A stretch of 5,621 nt of DNA from Nitrososphaeraceae archaeon (lineage in GTDB: Archaea > Thermoproteota > Nitrososphaeria > Nitrososphaerales > Nitrososphaeraceae), in contig JAJNBK010000035.1 of NCBI GenBank assembly GCA_021155845.1, forward strand, positions 1 to 5,621. Direction: 5' to 3'. Shown piece by piece: positions 1 through 5,152 of this stretch (its first letter is position 1; every line of letters starts with the position of its first letter). The notes under the pieces are model-generated. The model was not told the origin of the DNA and did no database searches. It worked only from the letters and a program-made list of their open reading frames with translations. Both the position numbers and the translations under genes were made by a program.

Positions 1-586
1 GAAGTGGATCACCATCAGGGTCGATACTTCCTGTTCCAGACAGAATGGCTTTGGCTCCCTCTGCTATTTCTATTGGCCCTGTTGCCTTAGCTATTGGAGA
101 GCCTGTATTCCTTGGTGGAGGACAGTCTACATCACCAACAAACTTGGCACTATAAATTCCGGAAGCCAACACATCTATTGTGGATGCAGGCCCACAATCA
201 CCTACGATAATTACAGTAGTAAAGGCATTACCTTCGCCGCAGATATTATCTTGCGACTCGCTTCCAAAAAGACGATACTGGATGGAACTCATATTGCCAT
301 TGATCAAAGATCCAGCGTTATCTATTGAACTATTTGAGGTGGTATTAGAAACAATAATTTCATATGTTCCATATATTGGACGACCATTATCCTGTACGGC
401 CAAAAAATAAATTTTCCCTTCGTAGGTTTTGAGGTCATCTGAACACTGCAGTATCCCATTTGCACTAGAGGAGACTTTCTGCTCTTGTTCTTGGGCATAC
501 ACAAATTCTGTATGAAAGATTAAGTTGCTAGTAACATACATGCTACTAATTACTAAAAGAATAACTATGGCAACTGTTCGCAGCAT
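1..586 (-). CDS. Secreted protein with start of a PKD-like domain (partial, C-terminus outside window)
   Basis: Reading down from the ATG at 586, an uninterrupted frame of 195 codons runs off the left edge, so the 3' end is missing. Residues 1-31 form a signal peptide: a basic start (MLRT), a hydrophobic stretch (AIVILLVISS) and a likely cleavage at VYA|QEQE, a form common in thaumarchaeal exported proteins. The mature part has four cysteines (48, 116, 131, 155), possibly disulfide-forming outside the cell, and several Asn-x-Ser/Thr sites (NTT, NSS, NMS) that archaeal glycosylation could use. From about residue 164 the sequence (SPIAKATGP, then LSGTGSIDPDGDPL) matches the start of PKD-type Ig-like domains, whose hallmark is the G(S/T)GS.DPDGD stretch. 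PKD domains usually mediate adhesion or act as spacers in surface proteins. The M1 start is chosen because the next Met (residue 16) would destroy the signal peptide. The region before the PKD start is not recognised. Export is well supported; the specific role is unknown. Confidence 0.85.
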   Translation of the reverse strand, partial: MLRTVAIVILLVISSMYVTSNLIFHTEFVYAQEQEQKVSSSANGILQCSDDLKTYEGKIYFLAVQDNGRPIYGTYEIIVSNTTSNSSIDNAGSLINGNMSSIQYRLFGSESQDNICGEGNAFTTVIIVGDCGPASTIDVLASGIYSAKFVGDVDCPPPRNTGSPIAKATGPIEIAEGAKAILSGTGSIDPDGDPL

Positions 587-620
587 AATACAGGTATAAT
601 TCAATTTGTGTCGATTGGCA

Positions 621-632
621 ACTAATATAGAT
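621..632 (-). promoter_or_regulatory. Candidate TATA box of the secreted-protein gene
   Basis: On the minus strand this reads ATCTATATTAGT, centred about 40 bp before the ATG at 586. An archaeal start site about 25 bp downstream would leave a leader of roughly 15 nt. No Shine-Dalgarno motif is seen before the ATG. The match to the TTTATATA-type consensus is only partial. Confidence 0.35.
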
Positions 633-720
633 TTTGTAGGCAAAAACCTGTAAACTTTTTCGTAATTAGATAAAACATGAAATGAGAATAGAATAGTAGA
701 TATGGGTAATGAAAGATTAA

Positions 721-1317
721 TCATTTCATGCTCTCCATCCGCTTATTTTCTATAATATAGCTCATAGTAACATTCCCGGAATTAAAACTCATAAGATGCT
801 GTTCACCTAGGAGCTCAAAAGATATTGGTGTAATATTCCAGTCGATAATAGTTGAGTTGATAGGTAACTTGAGAGTAAATGGCACTGAAGAATTAATAGA
901 GAAGACCCATTTCTTGTTTATATTCTGTGCAAGATCGGAAGCTTGATAAGCTATTCTAATACCTTGTTTGTTAGGCGATTTAATCGATACCTCTTTTGGC
1001 TGTTTATTTTCTTCTTGCACAAATTCAATAGGATTACCAGCATGATCAACTACATTAATTCGACTAATGTTGTATCCAAGTAGGGGGATACTGACTTGAA
1101 CTTGTTCATTTATAAAATTAATATCATTTGATATTTGACTTTCGCCATTTGAGAAAAGTGCAATAAAGAGCAAATCTGAAGAGTAATACTTTTGCTGTGC
1201 ATCAATAGCAGTTGTCGATCCTAAATGAAAACAAACAATACCAACAACTACAAAGAATAGTGCTCCAAAATGATTCAATATAGTGAATAGAGGGCTATTA
1301 TAGAGGTTGTAGCGCAT
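721..1317 (-). CDS. Membrane-anchored ectodomain paralog of the adjacent transmembrane regulator
   Basis: A 198-aa protein with one hydrophobic segment at residues 17-33 (FGALFFVVVGIVCFHLG), followed by AIDA|QQ, which could be either a signal anchor or a cleaved signal peptide. Residues 48-190 align along their whole length with residues 70-210 of the 537-aa protein encoded just upstream. The shared landmarks are W.FS.NS.V.F..., LP.NS.I.DW and GEQ.L..F..G.V...Y..E, in the same order and spacing. It ends 8 residues after the homologous domain, so the helical stalk, second membrane helix and winged helix of its neighbour are all absent. The gene starts 32 bp after the neighbour's stop on the same strand, so the two are probably one transcript; no clear Shine-Dalgarno motif is visible. 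The domain is mostly beta by appearance and is exported. A role as partner, competitor or ligand carrier for the neighbour's outer domain is inference. It could also be a truncated duplicate, but the intact frame and normal composition argue against simple decay. Confidence 0.85.
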   Translation of the reverse strand: MRYNLYNSPLFTILNHFGALFFVVVGIVCFHLGSTTAIDAQQKYYSSDLLFIALFSNGESQISNDINFINEQVQVSIPLLGYNISRINVVDHAGNPIEFVQEENKQPKEVSIKSPNKQGIRIAYQASDLAQNINKKWVFSINSSVPFTLKLPINSTIIDWNITPISFELLGEQHLMSFNSGNVTMSYIIENKRMESMK

Positions 1318-1349
1318 TACTCTATACGTCTAGATATCATCCCATAACT

Positions 1350-2963
1350 TCAAGTTCTTTCATTGCCACCAGATATTAATTTTATCAAGTTCTGACCAGC
1401 AGCCTTTCTAATTTCTATACACTCCTCGCGTTCAAGACGCTTAATAAGACGCCATATTGTTGTTTTTGGTAACTCTTGAAAGTGATTTCTAATCTCACTT
1501 TCAAATGCAGCACCTTGATTTTGAGCCAAAAATCTTAGTACCTGCTGATCTTCGAGTTTTAATTGCGGCTTCTGTTCTATGAATTTGGCAACTACCTCAA
1601 ATAACGTGGTTTGATCTACATCCTGTTGTGAACTTCTTAGAGAAGATGGTAATGAAATAGGAAAGCGTTCTTTTGATTCGGTTGAAAAATGTTGCCGAGA
1701 CGAAATCTTAGAAGGTTGTCCAGGTTCACTAGATGCAATTTCATTTACTTTCTTTGTTTGTGATTTTGAAAAAAGACTCATGCCAATTTTCTTGGGATAT
1801 TCTGAAAATGACCTGGATTTCTTCTTCATAATGATAAAGACAAGCCCAATACCTGTAACCGATATAACGATGACGATAGGAACAATAAACGAAAATAGCA
1901 TTGTTTGCCAAGTATAAGGGATAGAAGAGTAATTGGGAACTGACAAAGGCTGCGATGCTGCCTTTTGTGCAAACTGTATTGCTCTAGCATAATCACCCTT
2001 TAAAAACAATTCTCTTGCTTGCGATAGCAATATCAAAGAAGGTGAATTATCTCTATCATTCTGCTCTAAAGTTTTATTCAGTTCTACATTGGCTTGTCCG
2101 ATAATAATTTGGGCAGTCGTATATTTTTTAACTGTCTCAAGTGAAAGATCATTTGCTCTTGTTGCGAACAATTCTGCCTCTCCAGATTTTTCATTATTTT
2201 TCGCCGAAATTGCATTTTGTAATAATCTCTCTGAATCAGTTAACACGATTCTAGGATATCTTTGTTTAAGGTCTTTAATTGTAGTTTCTACAGAATTTAT
2301 GACTATATCAGCTCGATTACTGCTACTTGGAAATTCTGTCACGTATCTTAATTGTACATCTCCGGCATCAAAAGTAATCAAATTCTGTTCTCCGGATCGT
2401 TGGATTAGTATTGGATTTTGTTTACCCCAGTCAGTAATAACAGAGTTTGGAGGAAGAACTACTGAAAATCGTACAGGTGAATTTAAAGAAAAGCTCCAAG
2501 TCCTTCCATTTTTTTGAGTCAGATCAGGCGTATTGTATTGAATTTTTACATTTGTAACTCCTACAGTAGCTAAGGTTACAGTATCTGGGTTTTCTGTTAG
2601 GCTGGTTTCAATGGAGTTATTACCTGAAATGTCATGTGCAGTTAGATTTCTTGTTTGGCCAAATAAACTGACACTTGTCTCTTGCTTTCGTGGGTCGACT
2701 GAGATATCATATTGCACTTTTGATTGTCCGTCAGGCATAAGGGTAATAACAAGCGAATTTATCGTATGTGATTGTGTAGATTGGTTTTCTTTTTGAGCTA
2801 TTTGTCCTATTGCATTAATAGCTGTCAATGAAATAAAGATAATTATTATTACTATAATTAATACAACTGAGCATAAATAACCAGTCAAGAAAGGTCTGCG
2901 ATGTATGGTGCTTGTTACTTCAATACCTTCTCTTGATGACCGCGTTCCAATGCAATTTTTCAT
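1350..2963 (-). CDS. Two-pass membrane protein with extracellular domain and cytoplasmic C-terminal winged helix (putative transmembrane transcription regulator)
   Basis: 537 aa. Order of parts: basic cytoplasmic N-terminus (1-26); membrane helix 1 (about 27-53, rich in Ile/Val); extracellular, probably beta-rich domain (67-212), ending in a GEQNLITF..GDV stretch; a helical region (217-340) with a TPR-like hairpin around LLSQARELFLKGDYARAIQF; membrane helix 2 (353-379) followed by a KKK stop-transfer cluster; a polar linker rich in Ser/Gln (380-450); and a winged-helix domain (454-532) with a likely recognition helix at TTIWRLIKRLERE and a wing near IEIRKAAGQNLIKL. Charge distribution places both ends inside the cell. 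The layout fits the archaeal class described as predicted membrane-associated transcriptional regulators (COG2512-like): an outer signal is thought to alter a DNA-binding domain held at the membrane, with no kinase. The ligand and targets are not visible. The ATG at 2963 is the only start giving a basic N-terminus before helix 1 with a TATA-like box at suitable distance. The next gene encodes a copy of the outer domain only. Confidence 0.88.
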   Translation of the reverse strand: MKNCIGTRSSREGIEVTSTIHRRPFLTGYLCSVVLIIVIIIIFISLTAINAIGQIAQKENQSTQSHTINSLVITLMPDGQSKVQYDISVDPRKQETSVSLFGQTRNLTAHDISGNNSIETSLTENPDTVTLATVGVTNVKIQYNTPDLTQKNGRTWSFSLNSPVRFSVVLPPNSVITDWGKQNPILIQRSGEQNLITFDAGDVQLRYVTEFPSSSNRADIVINSVETTIKDLKQRYPRIVLTDSERLLQNAISAKNNEKSGEAELFATRANDLSLETVKKYTTAQIIIGQANVELNKTLEQNDRDNSPSLILLSQARELFLKGDYARAIQFAQKAASQPLSVPNYSSIPYTWQTMLFSFIVPIVIVISVTGIGLVFIIMKKKSRSFSEYPKKIGMSLFSKSQTKKVNEIASSEPGQPSKISSRQHFSTESKERFPISLPSSLRSSQQDVDQTTLFEVVAKFIEQKPQLKLEDQQVLRFLAQNQGAAFESEIRNHFQELPKTTIWRLIKRLEREECIEIRKAAGQNLIKLISGGNERT

Positions 2964-3003
2964 ATATTGCCCAAGTTCTATGCTATCAGTATCACGGACG
3001 AAG

Positions 3004-3016
3004 ACTATAAATTTTA
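3004..3016 (-). promoter_or_regulatory. Candidate TATA box for the transmembrane regulator gene
   Basis: The minus strand reads TAAAATTTATAGT, containing TTTATA, centred about 45 bp before the ATG at 2963. This predicts a start site near 2983 and a leader of about 20 nt. It is the best TATA-like stretch in the 128-bp gap between the two regulator genes. Confidence 0.45.
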
Positions 3017-3034
3017 CATAAGTAAGTTCAGGAT

Positions 3035-3056
3035 GTAGACTCTGAATAGAGTCTAC
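3035..3056. promoter_or_regulatory. Perfect 9-bp inverted repeat with 4-nt spacer (candidate operator)
   Basis: Arm GTAGACTCT (3035-3043), spacer GAAT, arm AGAGTCTAC (3048-3056); all nine pairs match. The symmetry continues further out as TCAG (3028-3031) and CTGA (3057-3060), separated on one side by a 3-nt bulge. It lies about 20 bp upstream of the TATA-like box of the 537-aa gene and 36 bp after the stop of the winged-helix gene. At 22 bp it spans two helical turns, as expected for a dimeric winged-helix regulator. The position upstream of TATA fits an activator site. It is not followed by a T run on either strand, so a hairpin terminator is less likely. Which protein binds it, if any, is unknown. 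Confidence 0.5.
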
Positions 3057-3091
3057 CTGAGATGTGCAAATTTAACGAGATCATTGGTGCC

Positions 3092-3493
3092 TTAGAATAC
3101 CTCCAGCGCAGGTAATTTGAGAATATTTGGTTCTTGTTCGAAACTGCTTACATAATTCTCTCTAATCTCTTTTACCATATTTTTATGGTATTGGAGACAT
3201 TCTTGCATGATAGTATAATACATCTCTAAAAGACTCCTTCCCTTTTCCCTTGTTTTGTAGATTAGAATCCCCTGCGAAGAGACACCAATTTGTATAAATC
3301 CTCTTCGAAATAAATACCCAAGACAATAGTTAACCTGTTCTGGATCAACACCTATATTTTCTATTACAGAGGTTCTTTCTCTATACAACAGGCAGTAATT
3401 TAGAATATTAGCAATAACCTGAATCCTCTCTCCTGTCTCATTACATTTACTCATTCTTTTTCTATTTCGTTTGGAAGATGATGACAACCTCAT
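3092..3493 (-). CDS. Small archaeal winged-helix DNA-binding protein (HTH_45-like)
   Basis: 133 aa, soluble. After a basic Ser/Lys/Arg-rich tail (1-13), residues 24-90 fit the small archaeal winged-helix family (PF14947-like): a first helix (IQVIANILNYCLLY), a second helix with RTSVIENIGV, a recognition helix (PEQVNYCLGYLFRRGFI), a wing (GVSSQGILIY) and the typical closing signature YKTREKGRSLLEMY. A further helix (about 86-115) probably makes a dimer interface, as in this family. It likely binds DNA as a dimer; targets cannot be read from sequence. It precedes the transmembrane regulator on the same strand with a 128-bp gap containing an inverted repeat and a TATA-like box, so the two are probably separate transcripts but may regulate one another. 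The start is uncertain: the ATG at 3493 gives the longest product, while the ATG at 3454 (MSKCNETGERI) would give a more usual short lead into helix 1. Confidence 0.85.
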   Translation of the reverse strand: MRLSSSSKRNRKRMSKCNETGERIQVIANILNYCLLYRERTSVIENIGVDPEQVNYCLGYLFRRGFIQIGVSSQGILIYKTREKGRSLLEMYYTIMQECLQYHKNMVKEIRENYVSSFEQEPNILKLPALEVF

Positions 3494-3511
3494 TTTTTAT
3501 TCTAACTATAG

Positions 3512-3534
3512 CTAATCATACTCTATTAGATTAG
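3512..3534. promoter_or_regulatory. Weak inverted repeat upstream of the winged-helix gene
   Basis: CTAATC (3512-3517) and GATTAG (3529-3534) form a 6-bp inverted repeat with an 11-nt spacer, 19 to 41 bp before the ATG at 3493. Winged-helix regulators often control their own genes, so this could be an operator. Six-base arms in AT-rich DNA can arise by chance. The surrounding AT-rich stretch 3500-3530 presumably also contains the promoter, but no single TATA box stands out. Confidence 0.25.
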
Positions 3535-3628
3535 GAGAATGCTGGAACGCCGGAAAATGGAACAATCGTTTCACTGATTATGCAGAGCTTCATAGAGATA
3601 TCAGGCTAGATTTGTTTCCTGAATCTAC

Positions 3629-4022
3629 ATGCTTTCAAACGCTAACAGTGCTAATACGATTACTGTGAGAGCACCATGAAATAAAGACAGGTCGGAAATT
3701 CAGAAGGCTTGTATTAAATAAGGCAAGTTGGATATCGAAGAAACAGAAGGAATACAGAGAAACAATACCAGAAGTCGCAAAACCTTCTTTTAAGCAAAAT
3801 GGCACTCTTCTATATCTAGGAGTTAATTATCCTCTGAGGATTAACAAGAGACATTCAAAAAATAGCATAGATCTAGTTGATGGAAACTTCGTATTGACTG
3901 CAAAATCAACAATGATTAAAGCGAATTATCCAAAGGATCTGTATGAAAATTGGCTAGGAGAGAAATCTCCTTGGAGCCAGGCTTATCACATACGTCTATC
4001 CTCTATTACTATAACATCATAG
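3629..4022 (+). pseudogene. Decayed YgjP/DUF45-like (M48-type) metallopeptidase gene, N-terminal half only
   Basis: Two plus-strand frames together read like the N-terminal half of the YgjP/DUF45 family. The first frame (3629-3676) gives NTITVRAP and then a TGA at 3677. The second (3675-4022) opens at once with HEIKTGRKFRRLVLNKASWI, then SKKQKEYRETIP, LLYLGVNYPLRI, SIDLVDGNFVL and DLYENWLGEK, ending in TAG at 4020. In intact members this order (VxAP, a helix ending in WI, LG..Y.L.I, a short strand, then a helix ending in WL..KA) leads into an RWGS motif and the zinc-binding HELxH region. Neither is present here in any frame. A net one-base shift near 3674-3678, the lack of a usable early start in the second frame and loss of the catalytic half all indicate a pseudogene. 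The stretch 3494-3628 upstream shows no recognisable gene apart from regulatory sequence of the neighbouring winged-helix gene. Family assignment is from memory of motif order and is moderately secure. Confidence 0.6.
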
Positions 4023-4039
4023 AAAATAGAATATTTTAA

Positions 4040-4213
4040 CAATGGAGGCAAGTAGCTAGCAAAAACTACCATCGTGCATTATTATCAGAAGTTCTCACTG
4101 AATCGGTGTTATTACTCATTTATGACTGTCATCAATTATTAGGGCAGAATATAGGTAAGGATCGCGAAGTCGAAGCGCTGATTGAACGCAAGCACATAAA
4201 ATGCATTAAATAA
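4040..4213 (+). pseudogene. Unidentified coding-like fragment without a start codon
   Basis: The plus-strand frame from 4040 to the TAA at 4211-4213 is open for 57 codons and looks protein-like (WRQVASKNYHRALL, LLIYDCHQLLGQ, GKDREVEALIERKH), but contains no ATG and is preceded by an in-frame TAA at 4037. The same frame is open from 3947 to 4036, so a single stop splits a longer open stretch. The beginning, WRQVASKNY, is reminiscent of the FW..V....Y stretch after the HELxH region in YgjP/DUF45 proteins, so this may be the far end of the same decayed gene after an internal deletion. The remainder does not look like that family, so it may come from a different gene. Function is not recognised. 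Confidence 0.35.
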
Positions 4214-4224
4214 AAATAAAATAT
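4203..4224 (-). terminator. Oligo-T tract after the YEQGAAG stress-type gene
   Basis: Read on the minus strand, about 27 nt after the stop at 4251, the sequence is TATTTTATTTTTATTTAATG. T-rich runs without a hairpin are the usual archaeal intrinsic terminator, so this is a plausible 3' end for the gene at 4251-4658. Confidence 0.4.
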
Positions 4225-4250
4225 GCTGCATCTAACTAAAGAAAATGATA

Positions 4251-4658
4251 TTACTTGTTTGATCCAGCAGCTCCTTGTTCGTATTTACTGCCTGTTTCTC
4301 CTGCACCAGCTGTACCTTTAGCCATACCTTTCTTTCTTGCTATTTCCGCTGCTTCTTGTGGATTGGTCCCTGTTTTTCCTGGTTCCGTTATCTTTTCACT
4401 CATTTCTCTTTTTACTGCTGTGGGTTCATGTTCCTTTATTTTTGCAGGCGTCATAGGTTCGTTTTCTCTATATGATGTTAATGGGTCATCCTTAATGGCA
4501 GTCTCGGTTCCAGCAGCACCTTGTTCATAGATTCCACTATTTTCAGAACTAGTACTGCCAGCCACCTTGTCTTTTGTTGTTTCCCCAACATCTTTTACTT
4601 TGTCTTTAGCACCAGTCACTGTTCCTTTGACCTTATCCATGAGTTTGCCCATAATCAT
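4251..4658 (-). CDS. Hydrophilic low-complexity stress-type protein with duplicated YEQGAAG motif
   Basis: 135 aa, no membrane segment or signal peptide, no Cys or Trp, and very rich in Lys, Glu, Gly, Ala and Thr. Residues 4-34 (GKLMDKVKGTVTGAKDKVKD and onward) resemble CsbD- or LEA-like amphipathic repeats with TKDKV/AKDKV units. The heptapeptide YEQGAAG occurs twice, at 44-50 and at 126-132 near the C-terminus. Residues 100-115 (PQEAAEIARKKGMAKG) resemble the KGG-type motif of small stress-induced proteins. Such proteins are usually disordered and accumulate in stress or stationary phase; a protective role here is inference. The start is ambiguous among Met codons at 4658, 4652 and 4640. 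An AT-rich stretch at 4673-4690 could provide a promoter for the first two. It stands alone, with a T-rich tract after its stop. Confidence 0.75.
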   Translation of the reverse strand: MIMGKLMDKVKGTVTGAKDKVKDVGETTKDKVAGSTSSENSGIYEQGAAGTETAIKDDPLTSYRENEPMTPAKIKEHEPTAVKREMSEKITEPGKTGTNPQEAAEIARKKGMAKGTAGAGETGSKYEQGAAGSNK

Positions 4659-4672
4659 ATTTTATACATCAA

Positions 4673-4690
4673 GATATTAATATGATATAC
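4673..4690 (-). promoter_or_regulatory. AT-rich candidate promoter of the YEQGAAG gene
   Basis: The minus strand reads GTATATCATATTAATATC. Depending on which TATA-like register is used, the start site would fall near 4653-4660, on or next to the ATGs at 4658 and 4652, suggesting a leaderless or nearly leaderless mRNA. A second TATAAAATAT stretch (4657-4666) would place the start site inside the gene and is less likely. Confidence 0.3.
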
Positions 4691-4768
4691 GTCAGCGAAT
4701 AAAAATTCATGAAATACAATATATATATTCAAGTTTCCGAAGTAACATCATAGTATTAGAGTTATGTT

Positions 4769-4924
4769 CTACCGACTTGCTGGTGCAGATTGTACATCAG
4801 GATGATTATATTTTAAATGAAGTTGTAAGTCCTCTCTATTATAACATATCTGGCCGCAAATGTCACATTTACTTCTTTCATATGGTCTATCAACATAAGT
4901 GTGTAATTTTCCCTTTTTCGCCAT
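4769..4924 (-). CDS. Small single C2H2 zinc-finger protein
   Basis: With the start at 4924 the product is 51 aa, beginning MAKKGKLHTYVDRPYERSK. It carries a textbook C2H2 finger: CDIC, 12 residues, H, 4 residues, H (C20, C23, H36, H41 in this numbering), with a helix NREDLQLHLKYNH. The finger should bind one zinc ion; such tiny archaeal proteins may bind nucleic acid or protein, and the partner is unknown. The frame is open back to an ATG at 4999 (76 aa). The 4924 start is preferred because GAGGAG (4929-4934) sits 4 nt before it and because a TATA-like box at 5007-5014 predicts a start site near 4985, downstream of the 4999 ATG. A leaderless start at the ATG at 4984 remains possible. The extra N-terminal residues are not a signal peptide. 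It is divergent from the Gly-rich gene at 5153. Confidence 0.8.
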   Translation of the reverse strand: MAKKGKLHTYVDRPYERSKCDICGQICYNREDLQLHLKYNHPDVQSAPASR

Positions 4925-4928
4925 TAAT

Positions 4929-4934
4929 CTCCTC
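4929..4934 (-). promoter_or_regulatory. Shine-Dalgarno motif deciding the zinc-finger gene start
   Basis: GAGGAG on the minus strand, 4 nt before the ATG at 4924. It matches the anti-Shine-Dalgarno end of archaeal 16S rRNA. Most other genes in the window lack such a motif, so this is informative for choosing the internal start. Confidence 0.5.
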
Positions 4935-5006
4935 AAATAGTCTCCTATCTTCATGAACTGCAACCTTATCTTAGACATATTCATTAAAAACAGTTTCATC
5001 TAATTC

Positions 5007-5014
5007 TTATAATA
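5007..5014 (-). promoter_or_regulatory. Candidate TATA box of the zinc-finger gene
   Basis: The minus strand reads ATTATAAG within AATATTATAAGAATTA. A start site about 25 bp downstream falls near 4985, giving a leader of about 60 nt to the ATG at 4924 and almost none to the ATG at 4984. Confidence 0.35.
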
Positions 5015-5120
5015 TTCAACAACAAGGAATTGAAGAAGAAATATGGAAAGGAGCGGTCATACTCTATGTTCTCTTTCTCTTTCAATAAATTGTTCAATTA
5101 CGAAAGAAATGATGCTTGTA

Positions 5121-5133
5121 ATTAATAAATAAT
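5121..5133 (+). promoter_or_regulatory. TATA box placed for a leaderless transcript of the Gly-rich gene
   Basis: ATTAATAAATAAT is centred about 26 bp before the ATG at 5153, the usual archaeal distance between TATA box and start site. The mRNA would begin at or next to the start codon. No Shine-Dalgarno motif precedes that ATG, which fits leaderless translation. Confidence 0.5.
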
Positions 5134-5152
5134 ATTTTTCATAACATATGGC

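Noticed and set aside
180..504. Small open frames on both strands within the partial secreted-protein gene
   Set aside because: The continuous 195-codon frame with signal peptide and PKD-like motif explains this stretch; the others are shadows.
2089..2517. Plus-strand open frame of 142 codons
   Set aside because: It lies wholly opposite the 537-aa gene, whose product has a coherent domain layout. The opposite frame has no recognisable motif.
2611..2796. Plus-strand open frame of 61 codons inside the transmembrane regulator gene
   Set aside because: Antisense to the conserved outer domain; no supporting signal.
3035..3056. Reading the palindrome as a bacterial-type hairpin terminator
   Set aside because: No T run follows on either strand, and archaeal terminators normally need none of this structure; an operator is the better reading.
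3608..3628. Short inverted repeat TAGATT / AATCTA near the start of the pseudogene region
   Set aside because: Six-base arms in AT-rich decayed sequence with no gene placed to use it; likely chance.
3508..3640. Plus-strand open stretch reading like WNAGKWNNRFTDYAELHRD
   Set aside because: It has no start codon, no recognised family and overlaps the control region of the winged-helix gene; not enough to call a gene fragment.
4255..4530. Plus-strand open frames opposite the YEQGAAG gene, including an overlapping one from 4275
   Set aside because: Their Cys/Phe/Ser-rich products are what the antisense of a Lys/Glu/Gly-rich gene gives, and they have no promoter of their own.
5043..5132. Plus-strand 29-codon open frame in the divergent promoter region
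   Set aside because: Too short, Ser/Cys-rich without a motif, and it overlaps the TATA-like box of the Gly-rich gene.
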